Shown here piece after piece: positions 17,623 to 25,439 of a stretch of 64,000 nucleotides of DNA (the first letter of the stretch is position 1; each line of letters begins with the position of its first letter). A program made the translations under genes and the position numbers. The notes beneath the pieces were generated by a model. That model was not told the DNA's origin. It worked only from the letters and a program-made list of their open reading frames with translations, and made no database searches. Source of the DNA: Nitrospira sp. CG24B. GTDB lineage: Bacteria > Nitrospirota > Nitrospiria > Nitrospirales > Nitrospiraceae. The stretch lies in contig NEWS02000015.1 in the NCBI GenBank assembly GCA_002869845.2, forward strand, positions 1 through 64,000, written 5' to 3'.

Positions 17623-18020
17623 GTGCCGTCGTCCTTCTCTGAGGTCGTGATGAGCTCAGCTTGTGGCCGAATAACCTTCTGCATCAGCGCGAGCATGTGA
17701 TCCTGCGCCCCGTCGATCTTCTTCAACGTCTCGCGGATGGTCCGGGCATCGATCCCTCCGACGGACTGCTCACTCGAGAGCCAGAGCTTCAAGAGTCCGC
17801 CGAGTCGTCCCAGATCCCCGTTGATCTTGACCAACTCTTCGACCTGGTGATGGTCCACGATGCTGCGGATGGGATAGCCCATGCCGACGCGCAAGAGATA
17901 GGATGACTTGCTCAGTCCGGTCGAACGGGCTTGCTGTTCGATGGTCTCCCGCTCGTCCGGGAAACAATAGACTTTGATCGGTTGATAGTCTTTGCGATTC
18001 TTGGGGTCTCGCTTATTCAT
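17619..18020 (-). CDS. traJ: oriT-recognition protein TraJ
   Basis: A 133-residue basic protein. After a charged N-terminus it shows a ribbon-helix-helix-like segment IKVYCFPDERETIEQQARSTGLSKSSYLLRVGMG, as in TraJ/MobC accessory factors, then a helical dimerisation region. TraJ of RP4 binds the right arm of the oriT inverted repeat and recruits TraI to nic. I prefer the ATG at 18020 (MNKRDPKNRKD); an upstream in-frame ATG at 18041 adds seven residues. It is the first gene of the leftward operon, starting about 65 bp from the oriT repeat. Confidence 0.85.
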   Translation of the reverse strand: MNKRDPKNRKDYQPIKVYCFPDERETIEQQARSTGLSKSSYLLRVGMGYPIRSIVDHHQVEELVKINGDLGRLGGLLKLWLSSEQSVGGIDARTIRETLKKIDGAQDHMLALMQKVIRPQAELITTSEKDDGT

Positions 18021-18084
18021 CCATCCCTCTGCTTCCTCCACAGGATAGCCCCCCGTTGAGCGCGCAGGCGCGAAGAAGGGACTT

Positions 18085-18140
18085 GTGAAGGGGAGATCAC
18101 CAGTGTCACTGGTGGGCCCCCTTCACCTATCCTGCCCCGC
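18085..18140 (+). other. oriT: origin of transfer (oriT) with IncP-type nic site
   Basis: Between divergent traJ and traK lies a nested inverted repeat: outer arms GTGAAGGGG (18085-18093) and CCCCTTCAC (18118-18126), inner arms CACCAGTG (18098-18105) and CACTGGTG (18107-18114). The right arm runs into CACCTATCCTGCCCC. The heptamer ATCCTG followed by C is the known RP4 nic consensus, with cleavage between G18134 and C18135. The layout (TraJ-binding repeat, nic, then traK) is that of RP4 oriT. Confidence 0.93.
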
Positions 18141-18251
18141 ATTCTACGCTGAACCCTCAGATGAGTCTATCTGTCTCCAGGCAGAATTCTCTCTGTACTG
18201 TATCGCTCGAGGTCGGGTATTCTAGGGGCCAGGAACCAGTGAGGGAACGGC

Positions 18252-18620
18252 ATGGGAGTGAAGAAAAGTCTCTCGCTCCGGGTGCAAGAACGGGCGCAAC
18301 GGGTCTTGCCGGCCGCTCGCAATCGAGCCCAAGTGGTCGCCCTTCGGAACGAGATCGAGCAAGCCATCACTGACGGCTGCACGCTCGCCATGATTTGGAA
18401 CACCCTGCATGAGGAAGGAACAATTGTCTTCAGCTATGAGACATTTCGTGCGCATGTTCGTCAACTGATCCGGCCTCACCCGGAGGCCTGTCCCCCTTCC
18501 CATCCGGCAACGACAACGGCACGACTGCTCAAGGACACGACGAAGCCAGCATCCTCAGACACCGAGAAGAACAGTGGCTTCGTCTTCAACCCCATCCCAA
18601 ATGAGGAGGATCTGTATTAA
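18252..18620 (+). CDS. traK: relaxosome accessory protein TraK
   Basis: A 122-residue basic protein; its core DGCTLAMIWNTLHEEGTIVFSYETFRAHVRQLIR (about residues 40-73) matches the TraK-type DNA-binding domain of IncP plasmids, where the protein wraps intrinsically bent DNA at oriT. The C-terminal third is a Ser/Thr/Pro-rich tail ending NEEDLY. It is the first gene of the rightward operon, and its stop overlaps the traL ATG by one base (TAATG). Confidence 0.82.
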   Translation: MGVKKSLSLRVQERAQRVLPAARNRAQVVALRNEIEQAITDGCTLAMIWNTLHEEGTIVFSYETFRAHVRQLIRPHPEACPPSHPATTTARLLKDTTKPASSDTEKNSGFVFNPIPNEEDLY

Positions 18621-19345
18621 TGGCCACGATTCATCTGGTCCTGCAAGGCAAAGGCGGCGTCGGGAAGTCCATGATTGCGGCCTTCATCGCGCAGTACAAA
18701 CTGACCAAAGGGAAGCGCCCGCTCTGTCTCGATACGGACCCCGTGAATGCGTCGTTTCATGCCTATAAAGGGCTCCCCGTGACCCGTCTCAACATCCTCC
18801 AGGACGAGGAGATCGATCCACGCAGTTTTGATCAGCTGGTGGAATTGATCTCGCACGCGAAAGGCGATGTGGTGATCGACAATGGGGCCAGCTCCTTCGT
18901 GCCGCTCTCGGCCTATCTGATCACGAATCAGGTTCCGGCCTTACTGCACGAGATGAAACATCAGCTTGTCGTGCATACGGTGATTACCGGCGGGCAAGCC
19001 CAGTCGGATACCTTGCATGGATTTACCCAACTCGTGAAACAATTTCCTGCTGACGTGTCGTTTGTCGTCTGGCTCAATCCCTATTGGGGTCCGATCGAGC
19101 GTGAGGGGAAACCGTTTGAGCAGATGAAAGCCTACACCGCACACAAGGATCGAATTTCGGCCATGATCCGGCTGCCGGATCTCAAGAAAGAAACGTTTGG
19201 GCGTGATCTCAGCGACATGCTGCAAGCCCATCTCACCTTTGAGGAGGCGATCGCCCTTCCCTCCATCACGATCATGGCGCGGCAACGGTTATCGATCATC
19301 AAGAAGCAGCTCTTTGAACAGTTCGCCGCAGTGCCGGTGTTGTGA
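18620..19345 (+). CDS. traL: TraL-like ParA/MinD family ATPase
   Basis: A 241-residue P-loop ATPase with a deviant Walker A QGKGGVGKSMIA (residues 9-20) and LCLDTDPVN (Walker A-prime region). It belongs to the ParA/MinD superfamily but in the traK-traL-traM context corresponds to TraL of RP4 Tra1, whose length it matches as I recall. TraL is dispensable or auxiliary for transfer in RP4; its exact role is unknown. The ending overlaps the traM start by 4 bp. Confidence 0.83.
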   Translation: MATIHLVLQGKGGVGKSMIAAFIAQYKLTKGKRPLCLDTDPVNASFHAYKGLPVTRLNILQDEEIDPRSFDQLVELISHAKGDVVIDNGASSFVPLSAYLITNQVPALLHEMKHQLVVHTVITGGQAQSDTLHGFTQLVKQFPADVSFVVWLNPYWGPIEREGKPFEQMKAYTAHKDRISAMIRLPDLKKETFGRDLSDMLQAHLTFEEAIALPSITIMARQRLSIIKKQLFEQFAAVPVL

Positions 19346-19785
19346 TGGGCGACGATCGCACCGACGACTTACTCAAGGAAATTGCCTCGAAGCATGGCGT
19401 GGCCTTGGACCGAGAAGATCCGATTTTGATCGTGCAGACCCTGCACGCTCGGTTATTGGCCGATAGCCAGTCCGCGCAACAGGCGATGCTCGAGGACTAT
19501 CGCACCACGCTCGAATCCCTACTCGATCGATGGAGTGCGGAGACGACAGCGAAAGCGGAGCGGATCGTCACGGCGTCGCTCACGGCCACCACAGAGACCA
19601 TGAAGACGCAGATGGCGACGACCACGACGAACGTGGCCCACGCCATCCAGAAGGAAGTCACCGTTGTGATGGACGAGACAGAGTCGAGGATGCGCAGGGC
19701 CACCACAGTGGGGTATCTGAATCTCCTCGCAGCACTCGTGACCTTTCTCTCAGCCGTCGTGGTCTATTGGACGCTCCGCCCCTAA
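19342..19785 (+). CDS. traM: TraM-like protein with C-terminal membrane anchor
   Basis: A 147-residue protein: an N-terminal helical region (residues 1-70), a Thr/Ala-rich coiled coil (70-115) and one C-terminal transmembrane helix (GYLNLLAALVTFLSAVVVYW, about 123-142). Size, topology and position match TraM of the RP4 Tra1 region. The protein probably sits in the inner membrane with the coil in the cytoplasm. It is the last gene of the traKLM operon; structured element B starts 46 bp after it. Confidence 0.8.
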   Translation: MMGDDRTDDLLKEIASKHGVALDREDPILIVQTLHARLLADSQSAQQAMLEDYRTTLESLLDRWSAETTAKAERIVTASLTATTETMKTQMATTTTNVAHAIQKEVTVVMDETESRMRRATTVGYLNLLAALVTFLSAVVVYWTLRP

Positions 19786-19830
19786 CCCGCCAGACCACCC
19801 CAACCGATTGTGGCAACATCCGCACAGAAC

Positions 19831-19935
19831 CGATGCCTAAAGAGTAGGCAACGTGCTCAATCGGTCTTCATTCGCAAACATTCAGAGCAACTGCTCGATC
19901 TGTTCACACGGTTATCCCCAAAACATGGGGACAGT
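19831..19935 (+). repeat. structured element B, right inverted copy flanking Tra1
   Basis: Hairpin 1 is GCCTA-AAGAG-TAGGC (19835-19849). Sixty-one bp later follows TTCACACGGTTATCCCCA, and hairpin 2 is TCCCCA-AAACA-TGGGGA (19915-19931), perfect. Core sequence, both hairpins and their spacing are shared with element A at 12870-12967 in the opposite orientation. TTATCCCCA is close to a DnaA box, so a replication-related role is one option; a 3' RNA element downstream of traM is another. Confidence 0.6.
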
Positions 19936-20136
19936 GGGGCGGCGGATGAGGCGAGCAACCGCGCCAGCCAATGGCCAGGAGGCTGGCACGCCTGCAGCGT
20001 CCCATCCGCCGAACTCAGAATCAGGCGTCCCCGCCCGTCGTGGGTGAGGGGCGGGAAACGCAATAGAAAGAAGGAAAGGGAGTCGTGATGTCCTCCCCTC
20101 CTCCCTGCGGTCCCATCGCACCAGCGCCATTCCTCC

Positions 20137-21171
20137 TCAGTCTTTCGGCGCGGCCAAGGCGTGAGGATAGTGCGTGGCGAGGATTCGGTTCAGCCGATGG
20201 ATCAGATCCGGTCGCTTAAAGGTCACATGCCCGTTCTGATTTTTAAACAGCCGAATGGAGAGATAGTCATGCTCGGCGAGCTTCGGCCATGCTGAGGTCC
20301 TCTGCATCGCATCGGCAATGAGCCGATAGGCTCCTCTCCGATGATCGGCCTCCGGCTTGCCATCACAGAGGTGAAAGACACGGAGGAGATCGTCCAGATG
20401 ATCGGTCTGCCGCATATTGGCGCTTCCGTAGGAAGTCAAATACGTCATCACGATGCGCTTCCCAAATTTCTGTGGCAGATTCGTCTTGTAGTCCCAGGAG
20501 AGACGACGAAAGCACTCAATCACCCCCTGCTCGAACATGTCCACCCGTGAATCATGGAGCGTGGCAAAGGTGGTGCGAATGGCCTCGCGCGTGAGTTCCG
20601 GCACCTTCTCCGCTCCGATTTGGTCATCCACCTCCTTTCTCTTCGACGCAGACATGACCGAGCGCATGCCAGAATCATTCAGGAGCGTGGTCCATCCGCC
20701 GGCATCGACACAGGCTTGGAATGTCTCAAGCAGTGTTGTTGTATTCGCGAACTCACCCGTCATGTGGATAACGTTGTCTCGCCACCCGCGGGCCATTGAG
20801 AAGTTAGGAAAGCCGAGCCGTGCCGCAGTCGCAAGAGTATGGGCCTGCTCGAGTTTGTCGAGCACCTCGCGAAACAGCGTCATGACCGCCTCCCGTTGCT
20901 GCAACAGATTGGCAATGCTCAGACTCGGAATCAGGTCCTGCTGGGGTCCTGCGTCACCGTCAGGGGTGACAAAGATCGTCTCCACTTGGTTCGTCATAAT
21001 GTCGTCCTTTCTCTGTCCGGTAACCGGGCAATCGTAGGGAATCTGAAACGGGCCGACCCAGGCGCCTGGGTGCGCCTTTGCGGTGAGGTCGGCCAAGATT
21101 CGGTCTTGCACGGCTCGATCGACGCCTTGTTGTGTCCAGTAGGCACGTGCCTGTCGTTCCGCTTCGTCCAT
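20137..21171 (-). CDS. DUF4942-domain plasmid protein
   Basis: A 344-residue protein. The C-terminal part (about 230-340), with WDYKTNLPQKFGKRIV and YLSIRLFKNQNGHVTFKRPDLIHRLNRI, matches the DUF4942 pattern, a family common on conjugative plasmids and of unknown function. The first 58 residues (MDEAERQARAYWTQQGVD...) look like a separate small domain seen alone on other plasmids, so this may be a fusion; an internal ATG near residue 59 (MTNQVETIF) could be a second start. It lies in a leftward cluster of plasmid maintenance genes. Confidence 0.75.
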   Translation of the reverse strand: MDEAERQARAYWTQQGVDRAVQDRILADLTAKAHPGAWVGPFQIPYDCPVTGQRKDDIMTNQVETIFVTPDGDAGPQQDLIPSLSIANLLQQREAVMTLFREVLDKLEQAHTLATAARLGFPNFSMARGWRDNVIHMTGEFANTTTLLETFQACVDAGGWTTLLNDSGMRSVMSASKRKEVDDQIGAEKVPELTREAIRTTFATLHDSRVDMFEQGVIECFRRLSWDYKTNLPQKFGKRIVMTYLTSYGSANMRQTDHLDDLLRVFHLCDGKPEADHRRGAYRLIADAMQRTSAWPKLAEHDYLSIRLFKNQNGHVTFKRPDLIHRLNRILATHYPHALAAPKD

Positions 21172-21189
21172 GATGTCTCCTCTCTCCTC

Positions 21190-21414
21190 TCACAAGCTCG
21201 CGTCGATCGTGATCTGGTGGCGGTAGTCACGCGCCCGTTGTCCAACAAGAACCCGATGTGCTCGGGAGCGCTGCGCTTTGTCCGCAATGTATTCACGTAA
21301 CTCGATGCCGTCCCATGAGAGGGGAATACGGTCCTGGTTGATGGCGGCATGGATGTCATGACGGATGCTTCTCAGCAGATCGCTCACAAATTGCCGTTGG
21401 TCTCGTTTTGTCAT
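21190..21414 (-). CDS. small conserved-looking hypothetical protein
   Basis: A 74-residue charged protein (SIRHDIHAAINQDRIPLSWDGIELREYIADKAQ...) with no transmembrane segment. It lies 18 bp upstream of the DUF4942 gene and 3 bp after the zinc-ribbon gene, so it is likely part of the same operon. I do not recognise a family. Compact coding and close spacing argue that it is real. Confidence 0.6.
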   Translation of the reverse strand: MTKRDQRQFVSDLLRSIRHDIHAAINQDRIPLSWDGIELREYIADKAQRSRAHRVLVGQRARDYRHQITIDASL

Positions 21415-21417
21415 GAG

Positions 21418-21660
21418 TCACGCTCCTTCGTGCCGAAAAGAGGCCACGGGTGCCTGGCGCTCGCAGTCTGGACACCTCGCAAAGGCTGTGTTGTCGTAGT
21501 CCGTGGGGCCGTCGTCGTCAAGGACGTGCGGCCCCTCATCGCGGAGCATGACGCGCGTGATCAGGTCCACGGTAAAGGGTCCCCAGCTCTGGCAGTCCGG
21601 ACAGTGCCAGCTCTCGCCCTCATTCGTATTCGGTGATTCGTCGATCCTGTCTGGTGTCAT
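21418..21660 (-). CDS. small zinc-ribbon protein
   Basis: An 80-residue acidic protein with two Cys pairs, HCPDCQSWG near the N-terminus and RCPDCERQ near the C-terminus, which together make a four-Cys zinc ribbon. Small ribbons of this type occur in plasmid gene clusters and usually bind nucleic acid or protein. No partner can be named. It is followed 3 bp later by the 74-residue gene. Confidence 0.65.
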   Translation of the reverse strand: MTPDRIDESPNTNEGESWHCPDCQSWGPFTVDLITRVMLRDEGPHVLDDDGPTDYDNTAFARCPDCERQAPVASFRHEGA

Positions 21661-21739
21661 GATGCTGTCCTCCTTCCTGGTCCCCGACTGTTGTCATGCT
21701 GCGTTCGTTCTCTACGTGTTCATTGGTGTGAAGGAGGGC

Positions 21740-22240
21740 TCACCCCTCCCCGTCCAGCCAGCCTTCATCGGCGAAGGAGACGTGCCGCCCCTCCCCCATC
21801 ACGATATGATCGAGCACGCGAATGCCCAGTAACTCGCCCGCGCTGACGAGTCGTTTCGTCAACGTGCGGTCCTCAAGGCTTGGCGTGGGATCTCCACTCG
21901 GGTGGTTATGTGAAAAAATCACGGCCGCCGCGCTCATGCAGACCGCCGCTTTAAACGCCTCACGTGGGTGCACGATCGAGAGCGTGAGGCTCCCGACCGA
22001 CACGACCTGATAGCCGACGGGGGTATTTTTCGCGTCGAGGAACAGCACGAGAAATTCTTCATGCGGTCGTCCATCGAAGTGGGCCCGGAGAAAGCGGCAC
22101 ACCTCACTCGACTGTGAGAGCCGTGGTGCGCCGTACAGGGCCGAATGGGGTTCTTTCACCACCTGCAGCCGATAGAGGGGGATACAGACTGACGTGATGT
22201 CATGCTGACTCTGGTTTGCTGGTACGATCTTCTTCGTCAT
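21740..22240 (-). CDS. radC: RadC-like JAB/MPN-domain protein
   Basis: A 166-residue protein with the metalloprotease-like JAB signature FSHNHPSGDPTPSLED, plus FLDAKNTPVGYQVVSVGS upstream and RVLDHIVMGEGRHVSF downstream. This is the DUF2466 (RadC) domain without the helix-hairpin-helix of chromosomal RadC, the usual form on mobile elements. The function is unresolved. I chose the ATG at 22240 (MTKKIVPANQ); the frame extends ten residues further upstream. Confidence 0.85.
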   Translation of the reverse strand: MTKKIVPANQSQHDITSVCIPLYRLQVVKEPHSALYGAPRLSQSSEVCRFLRAHFDGRPHEEFLVLFLDAKNTPVGYQVVSVGSLTLSIVHPREAFKAAVCMSAAAVIFSHNHPSGDPTPSLEDRTLTKRLVSAGELLGIRVLDHIVMGEGRHVSFADEGWLDGEG

Positions 22241-22324
22241 CTTTTCGCCTTTCCCTTTTGTGTAATCCATGGTGAGGGAGTCGGAACGGGTGCTCCCGTT
22301 TCGACTCCCGCTTGTCGCCGACCG

Positions 22325-22576
22325 TCAATTCTTTTCCTTGAGATAATTCAGCTGTGCCACACGTTCGAGCGCCGCCAGATCCTGGCGCATGCGCTCACAG
22401 TAATGACGGAGATCCGTGAGGAAATCGGACAGGACTGTTTCGACTGCAGCGGCAGGCTCCCGTAAGGCGGCTACGCGATAGTAGGCCAGCGCCTGCGCGG
22501 CTCGATCGGCCCGGATCGCATTCGGATGCCGCTTCACCCTTCGAACATTCGCCCGATACATCGTTCCTGTGTTCAT
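22325..22576 (-). CDS. small hypothetical plasmid protein
   Basis: An 83-residue alpha-helical, Arg/Ala-rich protein (MNTGTMYRANVRRVKRHPNAIRADRAAQALAYYRVAALREPAAAVE...). The ATG at 22576 follows AGGAACGAACG and gives a compact product; the frame continues upstream without domain character. It lies 84 bp upstream of the RadC-like gene in the same orientation. I do not recognise a family; proteins of this look recur on plasmids near radC and antirestriction genes. Confidence 0.5.
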   Translation of the reverse strand: MNTGTMYRANVRRVKRHPNAIRADRAAQALAYYRVAALREPAAAVETVLSDFLTDLRHYCERMRQDLAALERVAQLNYLKEKN

Positions 22577-22893
22577 CGTTCGTTCCTTTCTGTTGGACTG
22601 TCTCTCCATGAGAACAGCCAGACACGAGAACAGCGGCCACAGCGCGTCGACCGGCCCACCGGTCTCTTTCACGAACATGTGTTGCGCCTCTCACGCACAG
22701 CAGGAGGCGCAACAGAACGTCCGAGTCTGGGGTCCCGGCCGGCTGCGAGCGTGACAGCCCTCCGGGCCGTTGGCTGGCGCGGTTGCACCCGGACGGGCCC
22801 CACACCGTTGGGGGCGAGGGAGTTGGATGAAGTGGGAGGAGACTCAGCACGGTCGAGCCGCCGCAGGCGACGCGACGGTGCGTGAAGGACGGC

Positions 22894-22913
22894 ACGGCGC
22901 GGGCGCGGTGCCA
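22894..22913. repeat. 20-bp GC-rich repeat, copy 1
   Basis: This 20-bp sequence differs by one base (G versus T at its ninth position) from 23777-23796. The two copies flank the antirestriction gene. The surrounding 22600-23045 interval has no convincing gene; it is GC-rich and contains CGCCGCAGGCGA-like words that recur near 23910. Confidence 0.45.
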
Positions 22914-23045
22914 CCGTGCTGGTGGAACGGTCCAACACACTCGTGGGGCAGGATCGGAGAGATCAACGTGGAAGAAGGAAGGGAGAACTGGCCTGATCAG
23001 ACAAGGCCGACGAGCGACGACCGCCCGCCGGCCCTGTTGAGCGAA

Positions 23046-23477
23046 TCAGTCGATCGCGCGAAAGATCAGGCTGGCCTCGGGATGATCGCCTGCGAAATCA
23101 CGCAGCAGATGAAAGGACTGGACGATCCGAGGACCACGTGGATCGTCCTCCAACAGGAAGGACACGTGGCTGAACGTGAACAGGGACACGATGATCCCGG
23201 CGGCCTCGCCCGAGACCGTGGCGTCAAAGAAGTTGTCCGCATGAATGAGGTGATACTTCACATGACTCGGTGCGAGATAACACCCGCCGTTGCTCAAGTC
23301 ATAGAAGTGCCAATACCCTCCGGTGTAGGTGGGACACAGCTTGGCGAACTGTGTGTAGAGACAATTCTCCACGGTGAGCATGTGCCTACCAAAGTGACGC
23401 GGCAGAAACGTGAGCCGTTCCTCTTCCGGCACCAAGGTTGCCACGATGGACTGTTGTTCGTGATTGAATGGCTTCAT
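23046..23477 (-). CDS. klcA: antirestriction protein, ArdB/KlcA family
   Basis: A 143-residue protein with the KlcA/ArdB hallmark: ERLTFLPRHFGRHMLTVENCLYTQFAKLC followed by YTGGYWHFYDLSNGGCYLAP (residues 20-70). These proteins relieve type I restriction and are carried by broad-host-range plasmids to survive entry into new hosts. The start is supported by AGGAAATGTAATG spacing. It stands alone between two GC-rich, repeat-bearing non-coding segments. Confidence 0.9.
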   Translation of the reverse strand: MKPFNHEQQSIVATLVPEEERLTFLPRHFGRHMLTVENCLYTQFAKLCPTYTGGYWHFYDLSNGGCYLAPSHVKYHLIHADNFFDATVSGEAAGIIVSLFTFSHVSFLLEDDPRGPRIVQSFHLLRDFAGDHPEASLIFRAID

Positions 23478-24171
23478 TACATTTCCTCCGAATTGTCCCA
23501 GGCGGAATTGCCTGGGTGGAGGGTCTGCGCCACACCGAAAGCGCAGCCGTCAGGGCCGTGCGGAGCACGCTTGCGAGCATGCGGGATCGCCGCAGCGCAG
23601 GCCTTGACGGTGAGCACGGTGTGATAGCCTCACGACACACAGGCAAGCCCGCATCGTCCCCTCCTGTCGGTCTTTCTTCCCCACCGATGCGAGTGCCGAG
23701 ACCGGATTGAGTATGTGTCTTCGCACGCTCCATCTGCGCGGCGCGGATGGACGGTGCCAATCGAATACGGGTGGGTACGGCGCGTGCGCGGTGCCATCCA
23801 TAGGTCTGTTTGTTTGGGGGTGATGCGTCAGCGATGTGCAGGGCGTGAGTCCCGCCGTCTGGCGGGATGAGCGGGAGCGAACCAGGAGCAGCGCGGTCGC
23901 CGCAGGCGAGACGCCAAACCGATCTGAGTTGTAACAACGTGAGGGGACCGCGCCGCTCACGATCACGGCGATCATGGACCAACTATGAAAGCACTGCGGC
24001 AGAAGGGTTCCTCGACGTTGATGCCGCGCGGCTTGGTGTTGGGTATGAACGACCACCAAGGATCATGCTGGGTGTTGATTGTCGTCACACGCACCCACCG
24101 TCAGCTAGCTGCCAAGTGCGGAACTTCGGCGCCGAGATCTCACCGCCATAAAGCGGTCCTCAGCCCTGTCA
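23478..24171. other. GC-rich intergenic segment without a clear gene
   Basis: About 690 bp with long overlapping shadow frames typical of GC-rich DNA but no recognisable product. It contains the second copy of the 20-bp repeat (23777-23796) and ends at an attC-like site. Confidence 0.4.
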
Positions 24172-24239
24172 CATTAACGCTGTCAGTGAGCGGCGGCGAG
24201 CGAATGCGAGCCGCCGGCCGCTCCGGTGGCATGTTATGC
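24172..24239 (-). other. attC: attC-like integron recombination site 2
   Basis: On the minus strand the site opens with GCATAAC (24239-24233) and closes with GTTAATG (24178-24172). Between them GGAGCGGC and GCCGCTCA form an interrupted inverted repeat around a GC-rich stem. It begins 11 bp after the stop codon of the cassette gene, the normal position of an attC. Confidence 0.6.
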
Positions 24240-24250
24240 GGCATCGCGTG

Positions 24251-24838
24251 TCAGGGGTGCTCCACGCCCAACTCGAAAGGGTAGAGGCGCGGGATCACGA
24301 GCGTCAGAATCGCGGCTGCGGCGAGCGCGAATGCTGTTCCTGTGATGAAAAGCATCCAGGTGTTCGGCCGCATCGCCCCCAGCATCACGATCACGAAGAG
24401 GATCGGGATGTCGAGGAAATGCGTGAAGGTCGGTACATGCTCGCGTCGGGCATTCTCCAGAGCTGGCGTGACGTGGCCGAGTTCAACCGCCTCTCGTGTC
24501 AGTCGACGAAGGCGCATGAAATACAGCCGGGTGATTGTGTTCCCTTCGATGAACTCGAACACGAAGAGTGCGACCATGCCGGTGAGTCACGGCATTCCGA
24601 GCAACGCCCATCCGCCATACACCGTGACGGTCAACCACGTTCCCGAGCCGAGGAGCAGGAGGGCACCAGGGACGACCAGGCCGTCATAGAGCACTGCGAT
24701 GCTTCGGACAACTTCGGCAAACACGGACAACTCGCGCAGTTGTCGAGAACGAAGATCCGCATACCAGACCCCGATAAGTCCGGCGCCCATCAAAACGAGG
24801 CCGAGCAGATGAAGGAATTTCAAGACCGGATATGTCAC
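24251..24838 (-). pseudogene. DUF2269-like membrane protein interrupted by an in-frame TGA
   Basis: Two open stretches in one frame are separated by a single TGA at 24587-24589. Read through, they give a protein of about 195 residues with four hydrophobic segments (LKFLHLLGLVLMGAGLIGVWY; LYDGLVVPGALLLLGSGTWL; GMVALFVFEFIEG; IPILFVIVMLGAMR), as in predicted integral membrane proteins of the DUF2269 group. TGA stands where a Trp codon (TGG) would fit. The upstream half alone would encode 83 residues. The gene is the payload of the second integron-like cassette, between attC sites 1 and 2. A sequencing error is possible. Confidence 0.65.
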
Positions 24839-24884
24839 AGCAGTACACCCAACCCTACCTGCATCGGAGCGACGATCTCAGTTC

Positions 24885-24956
24885 GCATAACGTTCAAGCT
24901 CAGCGGATGGCAAAAAGCGCAGCTTCTTGACAGTCCGCTGGAGCGCAGTGTTAGCG
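24885..24956 (-). other. attC: attC-like integron recombination site 1
   Basis: On the minus strand CGCTAAC (24956-24950) opens and GTTATGC (24891-24885) closes the site. CTCCAGCGGACTGTCAA and TCCGCTGAG form the staggered inverted repeat with an unpaired base, the pattern of Vibrio/Pseudomonas-type attC sites. The stop codon of the upstream cassette gene (TAA at 24951) lies inside the first core box, as in true cassettes. Confidence 0.75.
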
Positions 24957-25409
24957 CGCTGATGTCGGAACAGCACGGAACCGCCCACTCATTTTCACGC
25001 CGTCGCGGATATTCAGGCCCATCAGCGTGAGATTTACCGCTCCAGCGAGCAGCTCAAGACCCTGTACCGTGTAGAAGGCTGTATCGAATTCACCGGCCAC
25101 AGCCCAGCGGTTTAGAAACATGGCGCAGGGAATCAGTACCAGCAGCCCGTTTGCCGCGATGAAAGGCATACGTCTCTTCTTGGCATCAACAAGCCGTCCC
25201 TGGCGAGATTTTGAGAGATAGAACCCGCTACCTCCTGTGGCCGCGATGGCGGGAACGAGTATGAATAGTCCGGGAAGGACTATCAGGCTTTTGACTGTTG
25301 CCACTGCTTCGTGTGAGCCGAATAACTCGACGAGCACTGTGGATAGAAAGAAGGTGGCAATCGTGAGTGTGGCAAGGAGGCCAGCAATCAGATGTGCTTT
25401 CTCTGGCAT
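24951..25409 (-). CDS. four-helix membrane protein in an integron-like cassette
   Basis: A 152-residue hydrophobic protein with helices at about 5-28 (HLIAGLLATLTIATFFLSTVLVEL), 42-65, 83-102 and 118-137. No enzymatic motif is present. I start it at the ATG at 25409 (MPEKAHLIAG), preceded by AGGAGAACACC; the frame extends upstream through non-coding DNA. Its TAA stop is embedded in attC site 1, so it is a cassette gene. The next cassette gene also encodes a membrane protein. The function is unknown. Confidence 0.68.
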   Translation of the reverse strand: MPEKAHLIAGLLATLTIATFFLSTVLVELFGSHEAVATVKSLIVLPGLFILVPAIAATGGSGFYLSKSRQGRLVDAKKRRMPFIAANGLLVLIPCAMFLNRWAVAGEFDTAFYTVQGLELLAGAVNLTLMGLNIRDGVKMSGRFRAVPTSAR

Positions 25410-25439
25410 GGTGTTCTCCTGCTCGCTAACACTGTTTAG

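Noticed and set aside
18128..18140. ATCCTG-C as a chance match
   Set aside because: It was considered random, but its position beside the nested inverted repeat between traJ and traK makes chance unlikely, so it was kept as oriT.
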